Source: Bacteroidota bacterium
Lineage (GTDB): Bacteria; Bacteroidota; Ignavibacteria; Ignavibacteriales; Ignavibacteriaceae
Direction: 5' to 3'
Assembly (NCBI GenBank): GCA_022708025.1
Contig: JAKIZM010000024.1
Location: 1-46,370, forward strand
DNA: 46,370 nucleotides
The notes under the pieces are model-generated. The model was not told where the DNA came from. It searched no databases and saw only the letters and a list, made by a program, of their open reading frames with translations. Positions 1 to 8,526 of this stretch are shown piece by piece; positions within the stretch are counted from its first letter, which is position 1, and the number at the start of each line of letters is the position of its first letter. The translations under genes and the position numbers were made by a program.

Positions 1-417
1 TGTTACTTTAAATCTTGAAATTACTGATCTAAAAGGATTAGTAACACTGTAATACACATAGAAATAACCATTGTTTACATAATCAGGATGAAAAGCCAAA
101 CCCAGTAAGCCCATCTCTCCACTGAAATAAACCTTATCTGATAGATCAAGAAAAACCTTTGCATTGGAAGCTGATTGGTCATTCGGGAATACTTTTATCT
201 TACCTCCCTGCTCAACAACAAAAACTCTGTTTGTATTGTCATCAGCGTGAGTTAAAAATACCGGGTTATTAAATGAAAGATTTGGAAAGGCATCTTGTAA
301 TTCATACTGACCAAATACAAAATTTGAGGTCGTTAAAAAAAATACTGCTATGCAGATGCCGACTTTTGATTGTAATTTAATTAAACATATGAAATAGTTT
401 ATCAAGACTACCCTCAT
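1..417 (-). CDS. PQQ-dependent sugar dehydrogenase (GSDH family), N-terminal part
   Basis: Only the first 139 codons are present; the gene runs off the left edge of the window. I translated it by hand from the ATG at 415-417. A hydrophobic segment at about residues 20-35 ending in FGQ looks like a signal peptide, so the product is probably exported. The mature start carries the family pattern of glucose/sorbosone dehydrogenases: NRVFVVEQGGKI (63-74) and GEMGLLGLAFHPDY (100-113), followed by NNGYFYVYYS. Members of this family are six-bladed propellers that oxidise aldose sugars with PQQ in the periplasm. In related bacteria such proteins often end in a T9SS sorting domain, but that end lies outside the window. 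The family call is firm, the substrate unknown. No strong Shine-Dalgarno is seen before the start. Confidence 0.8.
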   Translation of the reverse strand, partial: MRVVLINYFICLIKLQSKVGICIAVFFLTTSNFVFGQYELQDAFPNLSFNNPVFLTHADDNTNRVFVVEQGGKIKVFPNDQSASNAKVFLDLSDKVYFSGEMGLLGLAFHPDYVNNGYFYVYYSVTNPFRSVISRFKVT

Positions 418-594
418 TATTTATTTTTATAAGTGATTTATCCTTACCAGATTTTAATAAAAACTTATTCTTTTCTTAAATAAAAAAAATCAAAAAAAAT
501 ATTTTCTTACATACAGATGATAAAAAAATTTATTTTCTTGTAAATTTGAATCGACTTAAAATAATTTTAAGAACTTCTTTTATCAGGCATTATC
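418..594. promoter_or_regulatory. Divergent intergenic region with a TAnnTTTG-like promoter element
   Basis: This spacer separates the leftward sugar dehydrogenase gene from the rightward membrane-protein gene. It is almost pure A+T. On the plus strand, TAAATTTG at 541-548 matches the -7 element (TAnnTTTG) known for Bacteroidetes primary sigma factors and lies about 46 bases before the rightward gene. I could not find a convincing -33 TTTG at the right distance, so this is only a candidate. Confidence 0.3.
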
Positions 595-1098
595 TTGAAC
601 ACAAAAAGCATTATAATAGATTTTTCAGCAATTCTGATTATCTATTTTCTGCCACAGATTTCTGTCTTATTGAATATACCAGTCTATATGTATGAGCCAA
701 TGAGAATAATTATCGCAATAGCAATGCTTCATAGTTCACAATACAATGCTTATTTGCTTGCATTATTACTACCATTGTTCTCATTGCTACTTTCAAACCA
801 TCCATCAGTTATGAAAACATTTATTCTTTCAGCTGACTTATTGCTAAATATATTTTTGTATTTCAGATTTAATAAATTTTATCAGAACAAATTTTTATCA
901 ATGGCTGTAAGTATTATAATCAGTAAAGCAGTTTATTATCTGTTAAAATATTTATTAATTAAATTTTCACTGATTGATGGTAGTCTTGTTGCCACTCCTT
1001 TATATATTCAATTTATAATTATTATTACACTTAGTATTTATACCTTTTTTATAGACAAATTCTTTTCACAAAAACAGTTTTCAAATAATGTTAAGTGA
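595..1098 (+). CDS. Small integral membrane protein, unknown function
   Basis: This 167-residue protein is nearly all hydrophobic, with about five predicted membrane segments (roughly residues 7-27, 36-50, 52-67, 76-92, 102-125 and 135-155, some possibly merged) and a short lysine-rich tail. There is no signal peptide and no catalytic motif. The size, five-to-six-helix layout and short loops resemble substrate-binding S components of ECF vitamin transporters, but no vitamin-specific motif is visible, so that is only a guess. The start used is TTG at 595; the next in-frame ATG (around residue 32) would remove the first helix. It stands alone, divergent from the sugar dehydrogenase gene and convergent with the BNR-repeat gene. 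Confidence 0.6.
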   Translation: MNTKSIIIDFSAILIIYFLPQISVLLNIPVYMYEPMRIIIAIAMLHSSQYNAYLLALLLPLFSLLLSNHPSVMKTFILSADLLLNIFLYFRFNKFYQNKFLSMAVSIIISKAVYYLLKYLLIKFSLIDGSLVATPLYIQFIIIITLSIYTFFIDKFFSQKQFSNNVK

Positions 1099-1164
1099 AA
1101 GCCTCCATTACATAAATATTATATAGAAACAGTTTAGCTGATGTATATTAAAAAATTTTACTGC

Positions 1165-3645
1165 TTATTTCATCAACAACATTTTTTTCACAGAAACAAA
1201 TTTCTCAGTTTTTAATTCGTAAAAGTAAACTCCTGTTGCTATCCCGCTCTGCGGTGCATTCCATTGATATCTATGATAACCGGCTTCAAGATGATTATTG
1301 ACCAGTTCAGTTATCTTCTGACCCAAAGCATCATAAATTGTTAATGACACATCCACTGCTTCAGGAAGTGAGAACTCAATAACAGTGCTTGGGTTAAAAG
1401 GATTTGGATAATTCTGATATAGAGTAAAAGCAGTTGGAGTAATCTCAACTTCTACTTCATTGGAATATTTAAAACTACCATCTGTGTCCAGTTGTTTTAA
1501 TCTGTACTGAATTTTTTTTGTTCCCGTTAGATTTTTATCTATAAAAGAATAAGAGTTTTTAGAAGTACTATTGCCCTGTCCTTCTACAAATCCGATATTA
1601 TCCCATTCCTGACCTTCTGTTTTTCTTTCTATATTAAAACCATAGTTATTTATCTCAGTAGCTGTTTCCCAATTAAGTTCTACAGCATTGTTAATTACCT
1701 TAGCAGTAAATGAGACCAGTTCTACAGGAACAACATCCTCCTGATATTTGAACATTGTTCCGTTCATACCTCCAAACCAACCGGTATGTTCATCTGCAAA
1801 GCAGAGTGAAGTTAAATCGTTTTCGGTCAGTTCATTGTATAAAGTCCAGCTATTACCTGAATCTGTTGTCTTAAGTATGGTGCCTTGAGAGCCAACAATC
1901 CAGATAGTATTCGAATTAATAAATTCAATTGCTTTTAATGTTGCATTAGTACCAGCATTTTGAAGAATCCAGTTTTCACCTCCGTCAGTGGTTAGCAAAA
2001 CAGTTCCTGCTTTACCCACACAAATACCAAAATTAGAGTTATAAAATTTCACACTGTTTAAATCATTAGTAGTATTTGCTGTTTTGATTGACCAGCTTTC
2101 ACCACCATCAGTGGATTTTAAAATACTGCCATTTGCACCAACAGCCCAACCAATATTATTGTTAATAAAAAATAGACTTGAGCTGCTAATTGAGCTTTTT
2201 TGTTCCCAGGTTATACCACCATCAGTAGATTTATAAATTCCTGCATAATCTTTATCAGAGGTAACCCAACCGGTATTTTGATTTATGAAAAAGACAGAGG
2301 ATCCATTGAGAAAAACAGAAGCCCAGTTTTCTCCACCATCAGTAGTCCGGTAAAAACCGGCCATTCCATCACCCACAGCCCATCCAAAATTTTCATCTAT
2401 AAAATAAACTGATCTTGTAGGTCCTTCTGAGCTTTGAAAAAACTGTTTTGTTTTCCAGACCTTACCACCGTTAGTTGTTTTTAACATCACGTCTCCGGCT
2501 GAAGGAAGATAGCTATCTCTTTTCCCAACCGCCCAAATGACATTTTCATTTAAATAAAACATTGAATGGATATCATCGCCGCTGAAATATGATGATTTGT
2601 TGCCGCTAAGAATTTGTGCCCAGGAATCCCCATTATTTTCAGTTATAAAAATCGCTCCTGTAAAACCAACTGCCCATCCCTGCCCCCGGCTGTTACCAGT
2701 AACAGCAATTAAACCATTTTCTTCCCAGCCGCTATATTTACGGATCCAGGTTGAACCGCCATCAGTAGTGGTATATATTTTTCTATCCCAACCATAAGCG
2801 GTGCCGCCAACAGCATAGCCTGTGTTTTTATCTTTGAAGTAAATAGAATTAATACCTCCGGAATTATACAGGATAGTTTGTTCTATATCGTGTTGTGTTG
2901 TATTCTCTCTACTTGATAGTACTACTAATTCAATCCAGCTTTCGCCACCGTCAGTTGTTTTAAATATTACATTCTGATTTGAATATCCGCCGCCGATAAA
3001 TCCCGTATTCTTATCAATGAATTTAACTGAAAGTAGTGATAAGTAATCATAATAAAAACTACTTTCTTTGTTAATCCAACTTAATCCGCCATCGGTTGTT
3101 TTCAAAATTGCATAGGATCCATAATCACCTCCAACAGCGTATCCATTTAAAGGACTAATAAAATCAAGATCATAAATATCACTCGAAGTTCCGGAAAACT
3201 GAGCAATCCAGGTAAAGCCTCCATCGGTAGTTCTTAAAATTGTTCCACCAAATCCTACAGAAAAACCATTGTTAGAATCAAAGAAATGTATTTTAGTTAA
3301 GTGTTTTGTTGTTCCACTTGTTTGGCTAAACCAATTTTGCCCACCATCAGTTGTTTTCAATATAAGCCCTGATTCTCCGCATATCCATCCTGTGTTTTGA
3401 TCAATAAAAAAAACAGATTTTAAAATCAGGTTTGTTTTACTATTTTGTTCTGTCCAATCTATTCCAGCATTTGAAGTTTTATTTATAAATCCGTCAGATC
3501 CAACTATCCAGCCATTGTTATCATCTATAAAAAAAACAGAATGTAAATCATTACCGTTTGGAACAGGATTTTGGTTAATCCATTGCGATAAACCTGTTCC
3601 GGTTATACATAAAAACAAATTTAAAATTATCAGATTAAATTTCAT
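1165..3645 (-). CDS. Secreted Ycf48/BNR-repeat propeller protein with T9SS sorting domain
   Basis: An 826-residue exported protein. A signal peptide (residues 1 to about 20, ending GLSQ) is followed by about 13 full repeats and one half repeat of 35-45 residues. Each reads roughly 'S.FFID.N.GWAVG..G.I.KTTDGG..W', the Ycf48/photosystem-II-stability-factor or Asp-box (BNR) pattern, and together they would form one or two beta-propellers. Residues 639-735 form a fibronectin-like linker starting VPVELVSFTA. Residues 740-826 are a type A T9SS C-terminal sorting domain (NYPNPFNPST, then a GVYFYELKT-type strand and a basic end KKMLLMK). It is presumably exported across the outer membrane and anchored or released there. 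A good ribosome site (GGAGA) precedes the ATG. Its ligand is unknown; YCF48-type names reflect the fold and do not show a photosynthetic role. Confidence 0.85.
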   Translation of the reverse strand: MKFNLIILNLFLCITGTGLSQWINQNPVPNGNDLHSVFFIDDNNGWIVGSDGFINKTSNAGIDWTEQNSKTNLILKSVFFIDQNTGWICGESGLILKTTDGGQNWFSQTSGTTKHLTKIHFFDSNNGFSVGFGGTILRTTDGGFTWIAQFSGTSSDIYDLDFISPLNGYAVGGDYGSYAILKTTDGGLSWINKESSFYYDYLSLLSVKFIDKNTGFIGGGYSNQNVIFKTTDGGESWIELVVLSSRENTTQHDIEQTILYNSGGINSIYFKDKNTGYAVGGTAYGWDRKIYTTTDGGSTWIRKYSGWEENGLIAVTGNSRGQGWAVGFTGAIFITENNGDSWAQILSGNKSSYFSGDDIHSMFYLNENVIWAVGKRDSYLPSAGDVMLKTTNGGKVWKTKQFFQSSEGPTRSVYFIDENFGWAVGDGMAGFYRTTDGGENWASVFLNGSSVFFINQNTGWVTSDKDYAGIYKSTDGGITWEQKSSISSSSLFFINNNIGWAVGANGSILKSTDGGESWSIKTANTTNDLNSVKFYNSNFGICVGKAGTVLLTTDGGENWILQNAGTNATLKAIEFINSNTIWIVGSQGTILKTTDSGNSWTLYNELTENDLTSLCFADEHTGWFGGMNGTMFKYQEDVVPVELVSFTAKVINNAVELNWETATEINNYGFNIERKTEGQEWDNIGFVEGQGNSTSKNSYSFIDKNLTGTKKIQYRLKQLDTDGSFKYSNEVEVEITPTAFTLYQNYPNPFNPSTVIEFSLPEAVDVSLTIYDALGQKITELVNNHLEAGYHRYQWNAPQSGIATGVYFYELKTEKFVSVKKMLLMK

Positions 3646-4184
3646 TGATAGTCTCCGTTAAAAAACACTGCCTCTCAAGTGACTGAATATTAAATTTTAT
3701 TGAAGCGCTTGTTAATCCAAACATTAGAAGTTTTTAAGAGTTATAAATTCCAATAAATAGTTTAATTATAATTGTTTACTAGTTTAATGAGTTAGCATTG
3801 ATGATATGTTTACCCAATCATTATTCCAATAATAATTGGGAAAATTTGATGAATTGTGAATTAATTTTATATCAATTAAAGAAAGTGTATCAATATCAGG
3901 CAAGGAAATAAAGAATTAAAATATCAGATAAAGAGATTATTTTATTTAATTATTGAAGGTTTAAAGGAAAAAGAAATGAGACTGCTTTATAAATTTCATT
4001 CCGAATTTACTTCGAAATCTCAATATTCACTTTCGAAGTTATTAGACCTCTTTTATAGAATTTGATGAGTTAGATACTGCTTTCCGCTTTATTCATTTAT
4101 CTTAATTTATCATCAGCCAGTATATTGATTTATTACCGGCTGACTTGAAACTTTGCCTTAATCTTTCAATAGTATCATTTGATA
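3646..4184. other. Intergenic region with two hairpins
   Basis: About 540 bases without a convincing gene lie upstream of the BNR gene and downstream of the DUF362-like gene. Two inverted repeats stand out. The first is at 3813-3825/3828-3840, 13-base arms beginning CCCAATCATTATT with one mismatch and a two-base loop. The second is at 4009-4017/4031-4039, perfect 9-base arms ACTTCGAAA and TTTCGAAGT. Neither is followed by a clear U-run on the minus strand. No open frame of useful length was seen. Confidence 0.5.
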
Positions 4185-4189
4185 CTATT
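4168..4189. repeat. Perfect 10-base inverted repeat over a stop codon
   Basis: Arms AATAGTATCA (4168-4177) and TGATACTATT (4180-4189) are perfect complements with only two bases between them. The stop codon TAG of the leftward DUF362-like gene (4185-4187) lies inside one arm. There is no U-run after it on the minus strand, so it does not look like an ordinary intrinsic terminator. It could be a transcript 3'-end stabiliser or a DNA-binding palindrome. Confidence 0.6.
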
Positions 4190-6575
4190 TAATCAAAACC
4201 ATTTTTCTTGCTTGAATAAATCTTTGCTCTGACTTTAATGTAGGATCACTGTTTTCTAAACTATAAATATATATCCCGCTTGGTAAACTACTTGCGTTGA
4301 AGGTTACTTTATGATATCCAGCTTCATAAGTATTTTCTGCTATCGTTAAAACATTTTCACCCAAAATATTGTAGATATTTATCTTTAGCTGTGCATCCTT
4401 AGGTGTTGCAAATTGTATTGTTGTTGTCGGATTAAAAGGATTTGGATAATTTTGATCAAGTGAATATTCTCTCGGTAATTCAGCGCTCGATACACCTATC
4501 TTTTTGATAGTTGCATCATTTATTGTTAGCTCTTCACCTGATTTCAGGTTTGATTTTAACACCTTACCCATATCATCAGTTAATCTGATATCTATCCCTT
4601 CTGTTCTTATTGTTAACGGATATGCTACGCCGCTTAAATGAATTTTCTTAATTTCTGTACCCAGTTTTTCTGCAATTTTATTTGTCTCAAATCTTACATC
4701 GAACATTCCCTCTGGGGGCGCTGGTGGTAACTCATATTGACTTAAATCAGCATTATCTTGACCACAATAAAGCGTGTAGTTCCTTCCCTGATTATCTGTT
4801 AATAAAATCTTTGGCCAATCCTGTGGAAACCATTCCGCAGATTTTTCTCTTTTTGCCATTGTCTCGGGAATTATTATTTGTCCGGCATCAGTGAGATTTA
4901 TCCAGTAACCATATCCAGGATCAATTGTAGTTGCAGGCTGATATCCGTTTGAAAGCTTATAAATTATTCCATTTTTTAATCCGGGCGGAACAGTTGTTAT
5001 TCCAGCTGATGCTACACTTAATTCATATCCACCGATCATATTCCAGCCTGCCACAGCATTAATTGGGTTGTGAGGAACTATCTGTATAGCAGGATAGTTA
5101 TATGTCTGAGCTCCATTATTCATCATCCAATAGCCGGTTCCTGGTGTTGTGGTAGTAATTGGTTCATAGCCGTTTCCGAACTTAAAAACATCACCCAGTC
5201 TGTTTGGCCACCAATTTCCTAATCCCATTCCGTTTGGATTTAAGCCTGGAACTGAAACCATATTCCAACCGTCAGAAACATTAACCGTTAAATTGAATAC
5301 AGATGGTGCAGATAATACAGATCTATCATAGACTGATATTTCAGATGAATCTTTAGTAACTGCAAATCCGGAATCGTGCATACAGTTTATCCAATTGTTT
5401 AAGCATTTATTATACAAACCACCCACATTATCCGGATTAGTTCTTTCAGGATAATATGCAACCGGTGTTAACATATACTTTGCAGCATACCAGGAAGCAG
5501 CAAATGGATCAGTTGAACCTAACAACATATTTAATTGCACGGCGATATTTCCATAATTACGTTCGGGATTAGTCCAGGCTGCATCAATTATTGTAAGTTT
5601 TGGATAAGTTACTTGCATTACTCTTGCGGGTAGTGCAAATTCACCGAACATATAATTAAAGTGCATAGGATCGCCGCCTCCATATCTTTCATTCTGATAT
5701 GCAACTGTAAGTACTCCTACCCAATTTTTTATCGCCAGTGTTGCACCAGTCCAGCCATGAGCTTTTAAAACAGGAAAATCAACCAGGCAAAGACGATCGT
5801 GATCATAAGTATGAGTATTTGAATTCCATATTCCATACCTTAATGATATATAATGATTTCCAGATGGTGATTTAAATTTGGGATAACTTATTTTTGTAGC
5901 TGGATCATATGTATATCCATTATTATAATCACCCTTTGAATATTCCGTTACCACATTATACATTATATCTGCCCATCTGAACAAGTATACAGGGTATCCT
6001 TTCGAATGAAAAGTATTTATAACATCGAGAATACATTGATTGGGGTCTTCAGAATTATTATCGTCTTCACCAATAGGAGCCCATTGTGTATTATCTCCAA
6101 CAAGAATTTCACCTGTAAATCCATCCGGATGCTGAAGAATTTGCCAAACTAAACCTTTAATCCTGTCTGTGCTTGTAGTATTTCTGAAATCCCATTGGAA
6201 ACTTCCTTTGATTATCACAATATCATTTGAACCAACAATACCATCAGGATGCGTTGCGGTTTTATATAAATAAATTCCTTGTGTCCTCATCATTAAGAGC
6301 AAAGTATCAATTGCAGGATCATCTAGGTATGCATCCGGTACAGTCGAATTACCGGCAGCTAAAGAGCCGGCTGTCGGAGGAATATTATCCATCACAAATA
6401 CTTTGGATACAGGATTATTAACCTGCCATGTGGGTAATGATCCGGCTTGTGTATTTGTCCCTTCCATAATTCCAGGTGTAATAATCACTGTTAGGAGAAA
6501 TCCCAGTAATATGAAAGATAAGATTAAATACTTTTTATACTTACTCCAGAAAGTGGTTTTATTATCGGGTTTCAT
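4185..6575 (-). CDS. Secreted DUF362-like protein with T9SS sorting domain
   Basis: 796 residues. A membrane segment at about 15-34 is a signal anchor or signal peptide. Residues about 115-370 resemble the DUF362 family. The segment DFPVLKAHGWTGATLAIKN (266-284) corresponds to the family's 'P.lK.H..tg.T.alKN..G' core, and LLGSTDPFAASWYAAK (351-366) to its 'gsDpvA.D..aa' motif. Two 'GWNM(V/I)' modules follow (around 436-500 and 510-575), a repeat type seen in secreted proteins of this group. The T9SS sorting domain covers 703-796 (NYPNPFNPTT). The biochemical role of DUF362 is not settled; some members sit beside ferredoxin domains, which are absent here. The ATG is preceded by AGGGA. The gene stands alone. 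The DUF362 call rests on motifs only. Confidence 0.65.
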   Translation of the reverse strand: MKPDNKTTFWSKYKKYLILSFILLGFLLTVIITPGIMEGTNTQAGSLPTWQVNNPVSKVFVMDNIPPTAGSLAAGNSTVPDAYLDDPAIDTLLLMMRTQGIYLYKTATHPDGIVGSNDIVIIKGSFQWDFRNTTSTDRIKGLVWQILQHPDGFTGEILVGDNTQWAPIGEDDNNSEDPNQCILDVINTFHSKGYPVYLFRWADIMYNVVTEYSKGDYNNGYTYDPATKISYPKFKSPSGNHYISLRYGIWNSNTHTYDHDRLCLVDFPVLKAHGWTGATLAIKNWVGVLTVAYQNERYGGGDPMHFNYMFGEFALPARVMQVTYPKLTIIDAAWTNPERNYGNIAVQLNMLLGSTDPFAASWYAAKYMLTPVAYYPERTNPDNVGGLYNKCLNNWINCMHDSGFAVTKDSSEISVYDRSVLSAPSVFNLTVNVSDGWNMVSVPGLNPNGMGLGNWWPNRLGDVFKFGNGYEPITTTTPGTGYWMMNNGAQTYNYPAIQIVPHNPINAVAGWNMIGGYELSVASAGITTVPPGLKNGIIYKLSNGYQPATTIDPGYGYWINLTDAGQIIIPETMAKREKSAEWFPQDWPKILLTDNQGRNYTLYCGQDNADLSQYELPPAPPEGMFDVRFETNKIAEKLGTEIKKIHLSGVAYPLTIRTEGIDIRLTDDMGKVLKSNLKSGEELTINDATIKKIGVSSAELPREYSLDQNYPNPFNPTTTIQFATPKDAQLKINIYNILGENVLTIAENTYEAGYHKVTFNASSLPSGIYIYSLENSDPTLKSEQRFIQARKMVLIK

Positions 6576-7083
6576 AGCATTCCCTAATAATTTTATGTTA
6601 AAATTTAAATTCTTTTTGTTTTGATTTTAGTATTAAGTATCGGAAATAAAATAACTCTTGTTAAAACAGATACAGACACATTTAGTATTATCAAATTAAA
6701 GAAAATATACATCTAATTCCAATTATTAAGCACCTGCCCGCTTTTTAACATAAAAAGTATATAAATCTTTTCTAAATAATAAACTAAGTATTTGTTTTTG
6801 GGTAAAATTAATTTTTGTTTTAAAATTTCATGATAAATAGTGTTTAGTCAGAAGAAATAACCTCTCATTTTTCCTGAAACTAGTTGCAATATCATCAAAG
6901 TTTAATGCATTAACAGTTATGCGAGTATTTTTCATAACTAAGATGTTCTTTTAGTTTAGATTCTTGCATTCTTACGAGAAAGGTTTCAGTAATCTCTTTA
7001 TCGCTGAGTTTTTTCCTAAATTCTTGACTAAGATTTAATATTAATTTATAATTTTTTTACTTCAATCATTTATATAAGAATAT
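6576..7083. other. Intergenic region with possible decayed ORF
   Basis: Roughly 500 bases between the DUF362-like gene and the ligase gene. The part nearest the ligase (6828-7069) contains broken but protein-like reading frames on the minus strand and is listed separately. The remainder (6576-6827) is AT-rich and shows nothing beyond an AGGGA ribosome-site sequence next to the DUF362-like start. Confidence 0.5.
6828..7069 (-). pseudogene. Possible decayed small gene downstream of the ligase (frameshifted)
   Basis: An ATG at 7067-7069, 15 bases after the ligase stop, opens MIEVKKL and stops almost at once. One base of shift in the adjacent run of seven A opens a 48-codon frame (7056-6910) that reads like protein and contains LSQEFRKKLSDKEI and FLVRMQESKLKEHL. 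A second shift near a run of five A joins a 35-codon frame starting MKNTRITVNALNFDDIA and ending at the TGA at 6828-6830. Together they would give about 80 residues. Both breaks sit at A-runs, so the cause may be real decay or homopolymer sequencing error. I do not recognise the family. Chance open frames in AT-rich DNA remain possible. Confidence 0.25.
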
Positions 7084-8526
7084 CTACGCTCCAAATCCTA
7101 CCATTTCCTTAATTTTATTATAATCATATTTACCATTGGTATTTGTTGGGATCTGATTTGTTGTTCTGACAACTAAAGACTTAAAATTAAGCTGATACAT
7201 TTTCATAACTTCTTCTTTTACTTTTACCTCTGTTAAATAATCATCTGATTGAACGAGAATCTGAAGTAAGTCGTCTTTACCAGTGCAGGCAACAGAAATT
7301 TTAAAATGATTTTCAAGCATCTTTTGAACTTCATCCAGATTTATTCTCAGTCCAAAAATCTTAATAAATCTTTTCATTCTGCCTGTAACATAAAAGAATC
7401 CATCTTCATCTTTATAGCCAAGATCTCCGGTGAATAAAACCCCTTTTAACTCATCGCCCTTAGACAGATCATTTAGTACTTCAGCATAACCAAGCATTAC
7501 ATTATCACCTCTGTAAACAATCTCGCCAACCTCTTTTGGTGTTAGTACCTCAATACCATCATTCATTATTTTCAATTCACCACCCGGAATAGATATTCCG
7601 ATTGAACCGATCTTTCCGCTTAACCTTTTATAAGGAACATAAGTTATTCTAGCAGTAGCTTCGGTTTGCCCATACATTACAAAAAACTTTTTCTTACTGC
7701 TAATTGCGTAATCATTAAAAAACTTGATAAACTCCTCACTTAACTTTCCGCCTGCCTGAGTAAAATATTTTAACGATGGCAGGTCTATTTTCTCAAAGCC
7801 AATTCTTTTAAGCATTGTATAAGTATATGGAACGCCAGCAAAAGAAGTGCATTTGTATTCATTAAATAAAGCCCAGAAATCTCTGAAGAAAACCGTTTTT
7901 TCTGTTAATACAATTGTAGAGCCTTTAAGTAAATGACTGTTAATGATTGAAAGTCCGAAAGAATAATTGAATGGAAGAGTAGTAATTGGTTTTTCATTTT
8001 CATCAATGTTCAGATACTCTGCAATGGAAGCTGCATTTGATTGAATATTCTTATAAGATAGCTTAACAAGTTTTGGTGAACCTGTAGTGCCGGATGTAGA
8101 TAGAAGCACAACAAGATCAGGAAATATTTCACTTGATTGAATATCTTTTTTCTTTAAGAAACGAAGAGAGTGATATTCTAAATAATTTTCATATTCCGAA
8201 GATGTAATAGAACTAGACGAAATAATAAAATCCGGTTTATAATTATCTATCAACCCGTTTCTTATTTCTTCATTAAGTTTTTCATCAAGTAGCAAAACTG
8301 CATTACCAGACTTAAGCAATGCAACATATAAAACAACAGATTCTTGATTGTTTGTAGTAAATAAAAAAGCTAATCCTTTATGGGGTAATTTTATTTTTTC
8401 TGATATAAAATCAGATTCATCATCCAATTCTTTGTAGGTTAAGGATTGTTTACTTGCGGTATCAATTAGTGCAGTATTGCCTGCAAAGAGTTTAAGATTA
8501 GACCAAAAATTATTTGATAGATACAT
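7084..8526 (-). CDS. AMP-dependent synthetase/ligase (class I adenylate-forming enzyme)
   Basis: Adenylate-forming enzyme that activates a carboxylic acid as acyl-AMP, usually passing it to CoA or a carrier protein. With the start chosen here it has 480 residues. Family motifs are intact: P-loop-like STSGTTGSPK (143-152), YGQTEA (285-290), TGD (366-368), the hinge GRMKRFIKIFGLRINLDEV, and the C-terminal catalytic Lys in TNTNGKYDYNK (466). An in-frame start at 8592 would add 22 residues and overlap the upstream gene by 83 bases. I prefer the ATG at 8524-8526 because it has AGGA at proper spacing and overlaps the upstream membrane-protein gene by only 17 bases. The two are probably co-translated. 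Substrate unknown; no carrier-protein gene is adjacent. Confidence 0.82.
   Translation of the reverse strand: MYLSNNFWSNLKLFAGNTALIDTASKQSLTYKELDDESDFISEKIKLPHKGLAFLFTTNNQESVVLYVALLKSGNAVLLLDEKLNEEIRNGLIDNYKPDFIISSSSITSSEYENYLEYHSLRFLKKKDIQSSEIFPDLVVLLSTSGTTGSPKLVKLSYKNIQSNAASIAEYLNIDENEKPITTLPFNYSFGLSIINSHLLKGSTIVLTEKTVFFRDFWALFNEYKCTSFAGVPYTYTMLKRIGFEKIDLPSLKYFTQAGGKLSEEFIKFFNDYAISSKKKFFVMYGQTEATARITYVPYKRLSGKIGSIGISIPGGELKIMNDGIEVLTPKEVGEIVYRGDNVMLGYAEVLNDLSKGDELKGVLFTGDLGYKDEDGFFYVTGRMKRFIKIFGLRINLDEVQKMLENHFKISVACTGKDDLLQILVQSDDYLTEVKVKEEVMKMYQLNFKSLVVRTTNQIPTNTNGKYDYNKIKEMVGFGA

Noticed and set aside
1600..3560. Regularly spaced 'CCACCATCAGT' sequence that might suggest a CRISPR or tandem array
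   Set aside because: The repeats are the reverse complement of codons for the TTDGG core of BNR repeats inside one continuous coding frame, with variable spacing and no spacer structure.
4168..4189. Inverted repeat as an intrinsic terminator of the DUF362-like gene
   Set aside because: No U-run follows on the minus strand and the arm includes the stop codon, so I list it as a palindrome only.
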